The notes under the pieces were generated by a model. The model was not told the origin of the DNA and did not search any database. It saw nothing but the letters and a program-made list of their open reading frames with translations. The position numbers were made by a program, and so were the translations under genes. A DNA stretch of 11,212 nt from Pseudomonadota bacterium. Its GTDB lineage: Bacteria > Pseudomonadota > Alphaproteobacteria > Rhizobiales > Methylopilaceae. Location: contig JAEWEX010000191.1 of NCBI GenBank assembly GCA_023389135.1, forward strand, positions 1 to 11,212. The letters are read 5' to 3'. Position 1 is the stretch's first letter. Each line of letters opens with the position of its first letter. Shown here one piece after another: positions 1-6,291 of this stretch.

Positions 1-1
1 G

Positions 2-121
2 GCCAAGGCGCTGCGCGAGAACGAGGACGTGAAGGAATTCTATCTGGGCGTCGGCGACGGCGGCCGGAAGTCCTTCCGCGAGGTCAAGCACTACAAGCGG
101 CGCAAGCGATGGCTGGGCTGA
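2..121 (+). CDS. ABC transporter ATP-binding protein, C-terminal end (partial)
   Basis: Only the last 39 codons are visible; the 5' end lies outside the window. The frame opens at base 2 and ends at TGA 119-121. The peptide contains LRENEDVKEFYLG, then a run rich in Lys and Arg (FREVKHYKRRKRWLG). The segment 'L.E.EDVKEFYLG' is typical of the C-terminus of LivF/LivG-type ATPases of branched-chain amino acid (HAAT) importers. The basic tail is, from memory of the family, seen in versions encoded beside phenylacetate-CoA-ligase-like enzymes. The stop overlaps the start of the next gene by 13 bases, which implies translational coupling and one operon. The probable role is to power import of a carboxylate that the next enzyme activates. 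Without the Walker motifs the assignment rests on a short tail and on context. Confidence 0.62.
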   Translation, partial: AKALRENEDVKEFYLGVGDGGRKSFREVKHYKRRKRWLG

Positions 122-1350
122 AGGAATATTACGACGCCCGCGACACCGCCCCGCGGGAGGTCCGCGAGCGCGGGCTGATGGCGCGCCTGCCGGCGCTCGT
201 GGCCCGCGCCATGACGGCGCCGGGCTGGGCGCAGCACCTGGCCGGGGTCGATCCGGCCGCGGTGACCGGCCGCGACGCGCTGGCGCGGCTGCCGGTGCTG
301 CGCAAGGCTGACATGCCGGCGCTGCAGGCGGCGCGCCCGCCGCTGGGCGGCTTCAACGCGACGGCGCTCGGCGACCTGAAGCGGCTGCTCGTATCTCCCG
401 GCCCGATCTACGAGCCGGAGGGCAAGGCCGCCGACTGGTGGGGCGCGGCGCGCGGCCTGTTCGCCGCCGGCATGCGCCATGGCGACGTGGTCATCAACTG
501 CTTCTCGTACCACCTCACGCCCGGCGGCCACATCATGGAATCCGGCGCCGCCGCCCTCGGCTGCTGCGTCATCCCCGGCGGCGTCGGCAATACCGAGCAG
601 CAGGTCGACGCCGTGGCGGCGCTGAGGCCCGCGGGTTATCTCGGAACGCCGGACTTCCTGAAGGTGCTGCTGGACCGCGCCGCGGAGGCGGGCCGGGACG
701 CATCGTCCATCCGCCGCGGCGTCGTCTCGGGCGCGGCCTTCCCGCCCTCGCTGCAACGGGAGCTGTCGGCGCGCGGCGTGGAGGCGATGCAGGCCTACGC
801 CACGGCGGAGCTCGGCTTCGTCGCCTTCGAGACGCCCGCCCGCGAGGGCCTGGTGGTCAACGAGGACAGGATCGTGGAGATCGTGAAGCCCGGGACCGGC
901 GAGCCGGTGGCGGAAGGCGAGGTCGGCGAGGTGGTCGTCACCTGCTTCAACGACGACTATCCCATGATCCGCCTCGCCACCGGGGATCTGTCCGCCGTGC
1001 TGGCGGGCGAGAGCCCCTGCGGGCGCACGGCCTTGCGCATCAAGGGCTGGATGGGGCGCGCCGACCAGACCACCAAGGTCAAGGGCATGTTCGTCCATCC
1101 CGCCCAGGTGGCGGAGGTGGGCCGCAGGCACCCGGAGCTCGGCCGCCTGCGCCTGGTGGTGCGCCGCGCCGCCGAGCAGGATGTCATGGTGCTGCACGCG
1201 GAATCGCGCGCCGCCGACCATGCGCTGGCGGATGCGGCCGCCGCGACGCTGCAGTCGGTCACGAAGCTGCGCGGCACGGTGCAGCTGGTGGAACCGGGGG
1301 CGCTGCCCAATGACGGCAAGGTGATCGCCGACGAACGGCCCGTGGCCTGA
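109..1350 (+). CDS. Phenylacetate-CoA ligase-like adenylate-forming enzyme
   Basis: This 413-residue cytoplasmic protein belongs to the PaaK-like branch of the ANL (AMP-binding) superfamily, whose members activate a carboxylic acid with ATP and pass it to CoA. Visible motifs are YATAELGF (residues 230-237, matching the A5 motif Y-x-T-E), IRLATGDL (288-294, the A7 TGD), GWMGRADQTTKVKG (313-326, the hinge and A8 region) and LPNDGKVIADERP (399-411), where Lys404 sits at the place of the A10 catalytic lysine. The Gly/Ser/Thr-rich phosphate loop of normal PaaK (SSGTTG-like) is not recognisable; residues 96-105 read SPGPIYEPEG instead. Length is close to the usual 410-440. ATG 109 lies inside the end of the upstream ABC ATPase gene, so the two are probably coupled. 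The substrate is unknown; the ABC neighbour suggests an imported aromatic or branched carboxylate. The family is firm, but the exact reaction is inferred. Confidence 0.85.
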   Translation: MAGLKEYYDARDTAPREVRERGLMARLPALVARAMTAPGWAQHLAGVDPAAVTGRDALARLPVLRKADMPALQAARPPLGGFNATALGDLKRLLVSPGPIYEPEGKAADWWGAARGLFAAGMRHGDVVINCFSYHLTPGGHIMESGAAALGCCVIPGGVGNTEQQVDAVAALRPAGYLGTPDFLKVLLDRAAEAGRDASSIRRGVVSGAAFPPSLQRELSARGVEAMQAYATAELGFVAFETPAREGLVVNEDRIVEIVKPGTGEPVAEGEVGEVVVTCFNDDYPMIRLATGDLSAVLAGESPCGRTALRIKGWMGRADQTTKVKGMFVHPAQVAEVGRRHPELGRLRLVVRRAAEQDVMVLHAESRAADHALADAAAATLQSVTKLRGTVQLVEPGALPNDGKVIADERPVA

Positions 1351-1427
1351 TCCGGCCGGCGCTCTGGCGCGCTGCGCGCGGATGCGTATGTTGGCCGGCA
1401 CTCGTGGCGTGGGCCGAAGCGGGACCG

Positions 1428-1889
1428 ATGATCTCCAGGCAGCAGATGTTCGAACCCCTCCTGGAGGTCCTGCCGTCGTTCCGGCCGGCCTGGGAGGCTT
1501 TCGTGGTCGAGTGGACGCCACGGCCGGGGCAGTACTGGGAGTACGAACCGGGCGAGTATCCGAACTATCTGCTGCTCGCCGACCTGGCGCGCCATCTCAT
1601 CGATCTTCTGGAGGCAGGCAGGCTCGAAGACGTCTCCGCAGCGCTCGCCGTCGCCGAGGCGTGGATCGTGGACGGCGAGCACTATGTGCACGAGGCGGCC
1701 ATCGTCGGGCTTCTGGAGGACCTCCAGAACGTCATGCAGCGGCGGAGCATCGAGGAGGCGCGGATCACCGACCTGCTCGGACCCGAGGGCCGCTACTGGT
1801 GGGACAGGCTCAACGGCTTCTGGAGCAACCGCGAGCCGCTGGGCCTGGTGGACCATCGCCGGCCGGGCACCGCGCCAAAGTGGCCGTGA
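1428..1889 (+). CDS. Small acidic DUF7674-like protein (possible orphan immunity-type protein)
   Basis: From ATG 1428 the product is 153 residues; a GTG at 1404 would add eight. It is acidic, probably alpha-helical, with no signal peptide or membrane segment. The central part (residues 45-101) runs YPNYLLLADLARHLIDLL, then an acidic helix, then YVHEAAIVGLLEDLQN. From memory this resembles the DUF7674 family, whose hallmark is a 'V.EAA.VG.LE.LQN' helix; some relatives are thought to be immunity proteins of contact-dependent toxins, but no toxin lies nearby here. The C-terminus is rich in Trp. No strong Shine-Dalgarno sequence precedes either start, so the N-terminus is uncertain; ATG 1446 is a third option. 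Its stop is only 14 bases from the stop of the convergent outer-membrane gene. The function is unknown. Confidence 0.75.
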   Translation: MISRQQMFEPLLEVLPSFRPAWEAFVVEWTPRPGQYWEYEPGEYPNYLLLADLARHLIDLLEAGRLEDVSAALAVAEAWIVDGEHYVHEAAIVGLLEDLQNVMQRRSIEEARITDLLGPEGRYWWDRLNGFWSNREPLGLVDHRRPGTAPKWP

Positions 1890-1903
1890 CGACATGCGGC
1901 GCG

Positions 1904-3283
1904 TCAGTGCCGCAGCCGCAGTCCCACTTCGAACAGCGTGGCGATGTAGTCCTCGCCGGGCAGTGACGAGTCCAGCTTCGTATGGGCGGCGCGGCCGATC
2001 ACGCTGAGGCGGCGGTTGAGCCGCCAGTCCAGGAGGAGTTCGGCGGTCAGTTCGTCGTCGATGCGGCCGGTGCCGTCATAATCCGCGCGCGAGGCCTCCA
2101 GCGCGGCCGTCACGGCGACGTTGCGGCGTGGCCGGTGTTCCACCTCCAGCCTGCCGCTGCGGGTGAGCGTCCCGGACGATCCGATCAGCGTTGTCGGCGA
2201 GAAGTCGCTGGAGGCGATGACCCTGACCGTCGTCAGCGCCGTCGGCGCCCATGCCAGCGAGATATCCGCGATCAGCCCCGTCAGGTCGTCCAGCGCCGGG
2301 TCGTCGTAGCGCCGGTGGCCGTAGCCGACCCGCGCCTCGCCGGACACGAGCGCGCTCGGCGCGATCCGGACGCCGGCGGCGACGGCGGTGCCGGAAGACC
2401 CGCGTTCCAGGCCGTTCTGGTCGACGCGGCGGTCGTAGACCTCGTTGTCGGCCTCGACATCGGCGAACACCTCGAAGCCGGGCCGCACCTCGTATGCGCC
2501 GCGCAGGGCGACGCCGTAGGTGGTGCTGACGCGGTCGCCATTGTCCACCGTGCCGCCGCCGACCAGCCGGCCGTCGTCGTAGAGCACGCGCGAGACGCGT
2601 CCGCCGAGGCGCACCGAGAACGGCTCGGGACGCCAGGTGACGCCGGCCGCCGCCGACAGGGTCTGCGTCAGCGAGCGCTCGGCGAGGCCGCCCGGCGTGT
2701 TGGGGTCCCCCGGATCGAGGCTGGCCAGCGCCGCGGCGACCTCGCCGTCGACGACGATCTCGCGCGTGACGTCGATGCGGCCGGCGAGACGCGCGGCCAG
2801 TTCCGGGTCGTCGGCGCCCTCCAGGTCGCGGAACTTCGTGAACGAGCCGGAGATCCGGGCGTCGAGCTGGTGCCGGCTCCAGTCGCTGGTCAGGCCGGCC
2901 TCGCCGGCGAGGCGGCCATAGGCCGAGCCGCGGCCGCCCGCGGTGCCCAGCGCATTGTCCGAATGTCCGGCGGTCGCATCCAGCCGCCCGCGCAGCACGA
3001 AGGAGCCGATCCGCGACCCCGGCGCCGCGAACGGGTCGGCATCCTGGGTCCGTCGCGGGCGCACAACCGTCGGGATCGACGGCGGCAGCGGCGCGGGGGT
3101 CGCGTCGCGGGGCGGGGCGTCGTCGGCATTGGCATCGCCGAAGGTCGGCGCGAACAGCGGGTCCCCGAACACGCCCGGCTCGTCGGCCGGGTCGCGCGGT
3201 GCTTCCTGTGCGGCGGCGGCCCACGACCAGGCCGTCACCGCCGCGGCGAGGGTCCAGGTGATCCGGCGGACGCAATGGCGCAT
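1904..3283 (-). CDS. Outer-membrane beta-barrel protein, BBP2 type
   Basis: The product has 459 residues. A signal peptide is clear: basic start (MRHCVRR), hydrophobic core (residues 8-25) and an AAA-Q cleavage site near residue 25. Residues 26-90 form a Pro/Asp/Ala-rich linker. From about residue 88 (RIGSFVLRGRLDATAGHSDN) the sequence alternates polar and hydrophobic residues in many short strands with Gly-Asp turns to the end (LFEVGLRLRH), as expected of a barrel of some 14-18 strands. The pattern 'DPF.APG.RIGSFVLR' followed by the barrel is typical of putative beta-barrel porin 2 proteins (BBP2, PF10082 type) in alphaproteobacteria. The last residue is His rather than the Phe preferred by the BAM complex. 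Some relatives are linked to exopolysaccharide export, but nothing nearby supports that here. It follows purK on the same strand after 117 bp and may have its own control (see the CtrA-like site). Confidence 0.85.
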   Translation of the reverse strand: MRHCVRRITWTLAAAVTAWSWAAAAQEAPRDPADEPGVFGDPLFAPTFGDANADDAPPRDATPAPLPPSIPTVVRPRRTQDADPFAAPGSRIGSFVLRGRLDATAGHSDNALGTAGGRGSAYGRLAGEAGLTSDWSRHQLDARISGSFTKFRDLEGADDPELAARLAGRIDVTREIVVDGEVAAALASLDPGDPNTPGGLAERSLTQTLSAAAGVTWRPEPFSVRLGGRVSRVLYDDGRLVGGGTVDNGDRVSTTYGVALRGAYEVRPGFEVFADVEADNEVYDRRVDQNGLERGSSGTAVAAGVRIAPSALVSGEARVGYGHRRYDDPALDDLTGLIADISLAWAPTALTTVRVIASSDFSPTTLIGSSGTLTRSGRLEVEHRPRRNVAVTAALEASRADYDGTGRIDDELTAELLLDWRLNRRLSVIGRAAHTKLDSSLPGEDYIATLFEVGLRLRH

Positions 3284-3355
3284 GGCAAGCTGTCGACGGC
3301 TCGGACGAGCCGATCCTCGGCCGATCGAAGTCTCGGCATCGAGAAGACGCCCGAC

Positions 3356-3374
3356 ATGGTTAACGCTTGGTTTC
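3356..3374 (-). promoter_or_regulatory. Candidate CtrA-binding site upstream of the outer-membrane gene
   Basis: Read on the - strand the site is GAAACC, five bases (AAGCG), then TTAACCAT. The second part is an exact match to the TTAACCAT half-site recognised by the cell-cycle regulator CtrA in alphaproteobacteria. The first keeps the AACC of a second half at the canonical spacing (TTAA-N7-TTAA, here GAAA-N7-TTAA). The site ends 73 bases before the start of the outer-membrane gene and lies just after purK. One perfect and one degenerate half can arise by chance, so this is a candidate only. Confidence 0.4.
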
Positions 3375-3400
3375 CGGCCAGGGGCGCCGGGCGCTTCGGG

Positions 3401-4489
3401 TCAGGCTTCGGGCAGCACCCGCGTGACATGGCCCATCTTGCGGCCCGGGCGCGCCTCGGCCTTGCCGTAGAGGTGCAGCGTCGCCGCCGGATCGGCGAGC
3501 CAGCGGGCGAAATCGGCGGCCTCGTCGCCCAGCAGGTTGGTCATCTCCACCCGCCCGCGGCGGGCGGCGCCGCCCAGCGGCCAGCCGCAGATGGCGCGGA
3601 TGTGCTGCTCGAACTGGCTGGTCTGCGCGCCGGCCTCGGTCCAGTGGCCGGAATTGTGGACGCGCGGCGCGATCTCGTTGACCACGATCTCCTCGCCGCC
3701 GGCGCGCGGCACCACGAACATCTCCACCGCCAGCACGCCCACATAGCCGAGCGCGTCGGCGATGCGCCGGGCATGGCCGATGGCGGCGGCCTGCGCCGCG
3801 GGCGAGAGCGCAGCGGGCACCTGGGAGGTTCTGAGGATATGGTTCTCGTGGCGGTTCTCCGTCACGTCGAAGGCCGCGAAGGCGCCGTCGCGGCCGCGGG
3901 CGGCCACCACCGACACCTCGCGCTCGAACGGCACGAACGCCTCCAGGATGGCGCTCTGGTTGCCGATCAGCGCGAAGGCGGCGTCGAGCCCGGCGCCCTC
4001 GCGCAGCATCACCTGCCCCTTGCCGTCATAGCCGAAGCGGCGGGTCTTCAGCACCGCCGGACGTCCGACGACGCCGATGCCCTTGGCCAGGCTCGCCCGG
4101 TCGTCCACCGCGATGAAGCGGGCGGTGGGAATGCCGAGGCGGTTGACGAAGCCCTTCTCGGCCAGCCGGTCCTGCGTGGTGGCGAGGGCCCGGGCGTCCG
4201 GCAGCAGCGGCACGCGCGCGGCCACGAAGTCCGCCGTGGCGGCCGGCACGTTCTCGAATTCGTAGGTGACGACGTCGCAGCCCTCGGCAAACAGCGTCAG
4301 CGCCGCCTCGTCGCCGTAGTCGGCGACGGTCATCTGCTTGGCGACGTCGAAGGCGGGGCTGGCCGGGTCGGGGCAGTAGATGTGGGTCTTCAGCCCCAGC
4401 CGCGCGGCGGCGAGCGCCAGCATGCGGCCGAGCTGTCCGCCGCCGAGGATGCCGACGGTGGCGCCTGGGCTCAGCATGCCGTCAGGCAT
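3401..4489 (-). CDS. purK: PurK, N5-carboxyaminoimidazole ribonucleotide synthase
   Basis: This cytoplasmic ATP-grasp enzyme of purine synthesis makes N5-CAIR from AIR, ATP and bicarbonate; PurE then rearranges the product. From ATG 4489 it has 362 residues, normal for PurK. Motifs: [11 protein letters not shown] (13-23) in the N-terminal domain, YEFENVP (76-82), FGYDGKGQ (152-159) in the ATP-grasp fold, [17 protein letters not shown] (271-287), which includes the metal and phosphate ligand region, TNLLGD (317-322) and the C-terminal GRKMGHV (349-355). The same frame stays open to 4603, but that upstream part is antisense-like arginine and proline text lying within purE. ATG 4489 overlaps the purE stop by 8 bases. 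ATG 4477, four bases past the stop, is an alternative start. Either way the pair is translationally coupled. Confidence 0.97.
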   Translation of the reverse strand: MPDGMLSPGATVGILGGGQLGRMLALAAARLGLKTHIYCPDPASPAFDVAKQMTVADYGDEAALTLFAEGCDVVTYEFENVPAATADFVAARVPLLPDARALATTQDRLAEKGFVNRLGIPTARFIAVDDRASLAKGIGVVGRPAVLKTRRFGYDGKGQVMLREGAGLDAAFALIGNQSAILEAFVPFEREVSVVAARGRDGAFAAFDVTENRHENHILRTSQVPAALSPAAQAAAIGHARRIADALGYVGVLAVEMFVVPRAGGEEIVVNEIAPRVHNSGHWTEAGAQTSQFEQHIRAICGWPLGGAARRGRVEMTNLLGDEAADFARWLADPAATLHLYGKAEARPGRKMGHVTRVLPEA

Positions 4490-4997
4490 CGTCGCTCGGC
4501 CGCTCCGCCACCTTGGCGGTCTGCGCCGCGCGCCATGCGGCGAGGCGGCCGGCCAGCGCGGCGTCGTGCAGCGCGAGCACGCTGGCCGCCAGAAGGGCGG
4601 CATTGACCGCCCCGGCCCGGCCGATGGCCAATGTGCCGACCGGCACCCCCGCCGGCATCTGGACGATGGAATAAAGGCTGTCGACGCCGGACAGGGCCTT
4701 GGATTCCACCGGCACGCCGAACACCGGAAGCTCGGTCAGCGCCGCCACCATTCCGGGCAGGTGGGCGGCGCCGCCCGCCCCGGCGATGACCACGTGGAAG
4801 CCCTCCGCCTTCGCGCCCCTGGCGAACGCCACCATGCGCTCCGGCGTGCGGTGGGCGGAGACGATGCGCGCGTCGCAGCCGACCCCCAGCGCCGCCAGCG
4901 TCTCCGCGGCGTGGCGCATGGTGGCCCAGTCCGACTGGCTGCCCATCACGATCGCGACGGGAACGTTCGCGCGCTCGCGCGACGCCGTCTCGCTCAT
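4482..4997 (-). CDS. purE: PurE, N5-carboxyaminoimidazole ribonucleotide mutase (class I)
   Basis: It converts N5-CAIR to CAIR, the step after PurK in de novo purine synthesis; the cytoplasmic enzyme normally forms an octamer. The 171-residue product carries the class I signature: MGSQSDW (18-24), SAHRTP (47-52, with the catalytic His), [11 protein letters not shown] (73-83) and [16 protein letters not shown] (111-126). The presence of purK beside it fits a class I mutase rather than a class II AIR carboxylase. The start at ATG 4997 is supported by an AGGGGG Shine-Dalgarno sequence (5003-5008) five bases upstream. It is the first gene of the purEK operon, 25-35 bases downstream of a good promoter. 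Confidence 0.98.
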   Translation of the reverse strand: MSETASRERANVPVAIVMGSQSDWATMRHAAETLAALGVGCDARIVSAHRTPERMVAFARGAKAEGFHVVIAGAGGAAHLPGMVAALTELPVFGVPVESKALSGVDSLYSIVQMPAGVPVGTLAIGRAGAVNAALLAASVLALHDAALAGRLAAWRAAQTAKVAERPSDDA

Positions 4998-5029
4998 CCC
5001 ATCCCCCTGGGGCCTGAAAAGAGCGCGGG

Positions 5030-5057
5030 ATTATAGGTGCGGGCGGGCTTGGCGCAA
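5030..5057 (-). promoter_or_regulatory. Promoter of the purEK operon
   Basis: On the - strand a perfect -10 box TATAAT (5035-5030) is preceded, after a 16-base spacer, by TTGCGC (5057-5052) as a weak -35 box. Transcription would start near 5023, giving a leader of about 25 bases that contains the purE ribosome-binding site. No room is left for a long riboswitch between this start and purE, and I saw no clear PurR-type palindrome. Confidence 0.6.
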
Positions 5058-5236
5058 GGCGATGTTCGCACCGGGCCTGCCCGATCCCGCCAATACCTCC
5101 ACGAGCAGGCGGGTTCGACGGGGCAGTCTATGCCCGATGGCGAGGTGTGGAAGCAGCTGGCGGCCGCATGGTGTCGCGAATGGCGGCGCCTGCTGCAAAC
5201 GGAGCGGGGCGGCGACCGCCGTTGCTGCAAATCCTC

Positions 5237-5265
5237 TTGACGACACAACCGAAAGCCGCTTGAGT
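5237..5265 (+). promoter_or_regulatory. Possible promoter of the cold-shock gene
   Basis: TTGACGA (5237-5243) matches the -35 consensus of alphaproteobacterial housekeeping promoters (TTGACGS) in all but the last base. After 14 bases comes GCTTGAGT (5258-5265), a partial match to the GCTANAWC -10 element. A start near 5271 would give an untranslated leader of about 150 bases, in line with cspA-type mRNAs. The -10 is poor, so confidence is low. Confidence 0.3.
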
Positions 5266-5419
5266 TCCGCCACAATCCGGGTTGCGGCCTGTCTTGATTT
5301 AATCGCCTCTCGCTTCGGGTCGCGCCCTTCAAGCCAATCCCTCCAACTCTGGTTGTAGCTGGTCGTCGGTCCGCCATGCGCGGCCTTCGATCCGTTCCTG
5401 GTCCTGCTTGGAGGTCTAC

Positions 5420-5623
5420 ATGCCCGAGGGCATCGTCAAGTTCTACAATACCCAGAAGGGTTATGGGTTCATCCAGCCGAACGACGGCGGCAAGGACGTG
5501 TTCGTCCATGCCACCGCTCTCGAGCGCGCCGGCATCCCCATGCTTTCCGAGGGTCAGAAGGTGCGCTTCGAACTGGTCGAGAGCCGCGGCAAGACTGCCG
5601 CCGGCAATCTTCAGCTCGGCTGA
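5420..5623 (+). CDS. CspA-family cold-shock protein
   Basis: This 67-residue single cold-shock domain protein binds single-stranded RNA or DNA and acts as an RNA chaperone in the cytoplasm. RNP1 is KGYGFI (residues 13-18) and RNP2 is DVFVH (26-30); the opening MPEGIVKFYNTQKGYGFI and the HATALERAG loop are typical of alphaproteobacterial members. ATG 5420 is chosen because GGAG (5410-5413) sits six bases upstream; a TTG at 5408 in the same frame would destroy that spacing. It has a long leader, stands alone, and is closed by an intrinsic terminator 35 bases after its stop. Cold inducibility cannot be read from the sequence, since many such paralogues are constitutive or stationary-phase genes. 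Confidence 0.96.
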   Translation: MPEGIVKFYNTQKGYGFIQPNDGGKDVFVHATALERAGIPMLSEGQKVRFELVESRGKTAAGNLQLG

Positions 5624-5657
5624 GCGCTCCCGGCTCCTCGCGGGCCGCACGAATCGA

Positions 5658-5693
5658 GCCCGGTGCGGTGCCCCCGCGCCGGGCTTTTCGTTT
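5658..5693 (+). terminator. Rho-independent terminator of the cold-shock gene
   Basis: An 11-bp stem (5658-5668 with 5674-5684, GCCCGGTGCGG against CCGCGCCGGGC, one G-U pair) closes a five-base loop and is followed by TTTTCGTTT (5685-5693). It lies 35 bases after the csp stop. In the reverse direction the stem is not followed by a T-run, so it serves the + strand only and does not obviously stop the convergent YdcH gene. Confidence 0.92.
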
Positions 5694-5716
5694 CCGGCGC
5701 CGCGACGTTCTCCGGA

Positions 5717-5923
5717 TCAGGCAATGATGTCCGGCGTCAACTGGTCTTCGAGGTGCGCGATGCGGTCCTTCAGCCACAGCTTGCGCTTCTTGAGCCGTTG
5801 GATCTGAAGCCGGTCCGACACGTCCAGCCGGTCCAGCGCCTCGATGGCGCTGTCCAGATCGCGGTGCTCCTCCTTGAGCCGTGCCAGCTCGGAGGCGAGT
5901 TCGTTCTCGTTGTTGTCGTTCAT
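5717..5923 (-). CDS. YdcH-like DUF465 small coiled-coil protein (copy 1)
   Basis: The product is a 68-residue, highly charged protein, predicted as a helical hairpin: a first helix with heptad-like Leu/Ile (ELASELARLKEEHRDLDSAI), a short turn (DRLDVSDRLQ), and a second helix with the family hallmark LKKRKLWLKDRIAHLE (44-59). This matches the DUF465/YdcH family (PF04325), common in proteobacteria and of unknown function; the basic 'LKK.KL.LKD.I' helix is its signature. No signal peptide or membrane segment. It is divergent from a second member of the same family, starting 185 bp away, and converges on the cold-shock gene. No strong Shine-Dalgarno sequence is visible before ATG 5923. Confidence 0.9.
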   Translation of the reverse strand: MNDNNENELASELARLKEEHRDLDSAIEALDRLDVSDRLQIQRLKKRKLWLKDRIAHLEDQLTPDIIA

Positions 5924-5962
5924 GCGTGCCGCGCCGCGCCCCGCCTGCTGGAGGCGCGCGGG

Positions 5963-5990
5963 AGTATCGCATTCCCCGCGCCCCCATCAA
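5963..5990 (-). promoter_or_regulatory. Possible promoter of the first YdcH-like gene
   Basis: On the - strand TTGATG (5990-5985), a 16-base spacer and GATACT (5968-5963) each match the sigma-70 consensus at four of six positions. A transcript would start about 33 bases before ATG 5923. The surroundings are very GC-rich, which makes the AT-richer -10 stand out, but the match is only moderate. Confidence 0.35.
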
Positions 5991-6108
5991 GGCTTTGTGG
6001 AGAATGGCGCGCGGCCGGGACGCGGCGGCGGCGGATGGCGTTCGACAGACTACCGCCGCAATGGCACACTTCACTGTCGTGAGGTTCACCAAGGAGAAGG
6101 AGCGATCG

Positions 6109-6291
6109 ATGTCCATTGAGTCGCATCTGGCCGAACTCGAGCGCAAGCATCAGTCTCTGGAGAGGCAGATCGAGGAGGAACTCCAGCGCGCGGCGGGGAG
6201 CGACCTGAGGGTAGCGGAACTCAAGCGGCGAAAGCTGTTCATCAAGGACGAGATCAACCGGATCAGGGCGGACGGCGAGACGCTGCACTGA
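6109..6291 (+). CDS. YdcH-like DUF465 small coiled-coil protein (copy 2)
   Basis: The product is a 60-residue protein with the same two-helix layout as its divergent neighbour: MSIESHLAELERKHQSLERQ (1-20), then an acidic linker, then the hallmark VAELKRRKLFIKDEINRI (35-52). It belongs to DUF465/YdcH (PF04325); the function is unknown. ATG 6109 is fixed by a strong AAGGAG (6097-6102) six bases upstream, itself the second of two tandem AAGGAG copies (6091-6102). The reading frame is open further upstream, but that text is not protein-like. The two copies are clearly paralogous in the second helix and diverged in the first, so they may pair with each other or with different partners. Confidence 0.92.
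   Translation: MSIESHLAELERKHQSLERQIEEELQRAAGSDLRVAELKRRKLFIKDEINRIRADGETLH

Larger units (their letters stand above)
4998..5419. other. 422-bp intergenic region between purE and the cold-shock gene
   Basis: The region separates two divergent genes. The first 60 bases hold the purEK promoter. The remainder has no recognisable protein gene. The stretch 5270-5419 has a visibly lower GC content (for example TTGATTTAAT at 5294-5303) than the surrounding genes and probably forms the long 5' untranslated leader usual for cold-shock mRNAs. A possible -35/-10 pair for the cold-shock gene is listed separately. A short frame 5130-5240 (+) is open but unsupported. Confidence 0.6.

Noticed and set aside
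1351..1403. Terminator after the PaaK-like gene
   Set aside because: GC-rich inverted segments (GCGCGCTGCGCGC, GCCGGC copies) are present, but there is no T-run and no clean stem-loop.
91..1521. Long open frame on the - strand opposite the PaaK-like gene
   Set aside because: The opposite strand has clear AMP-binding-family motifs from end to end; the antisense product has no recognisable domain.
4490..4603. Start of purK at 4603
   Set aside because: The extra 38 residues overlap purE in another frame and are Arg/Pro-rich; family length and the [11 protein letters not shown] position fit ATG 4489.
1982..4606. Very long open frame on the + strand through the outer-membrane gene and purK
   Set aside because: It lies wholly antisense to two well-supported genes, and its translation is Arg/Gly/Ala/His-rich text without any family pattern; GC-rich DNA often leaves such frames open.
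4994..5650. Open frame on the - strand across the cold-shock gene and its leader
   Set aside because: It is antisense to a certain csp gene and its terminator region, and its translation shows no family pattern.
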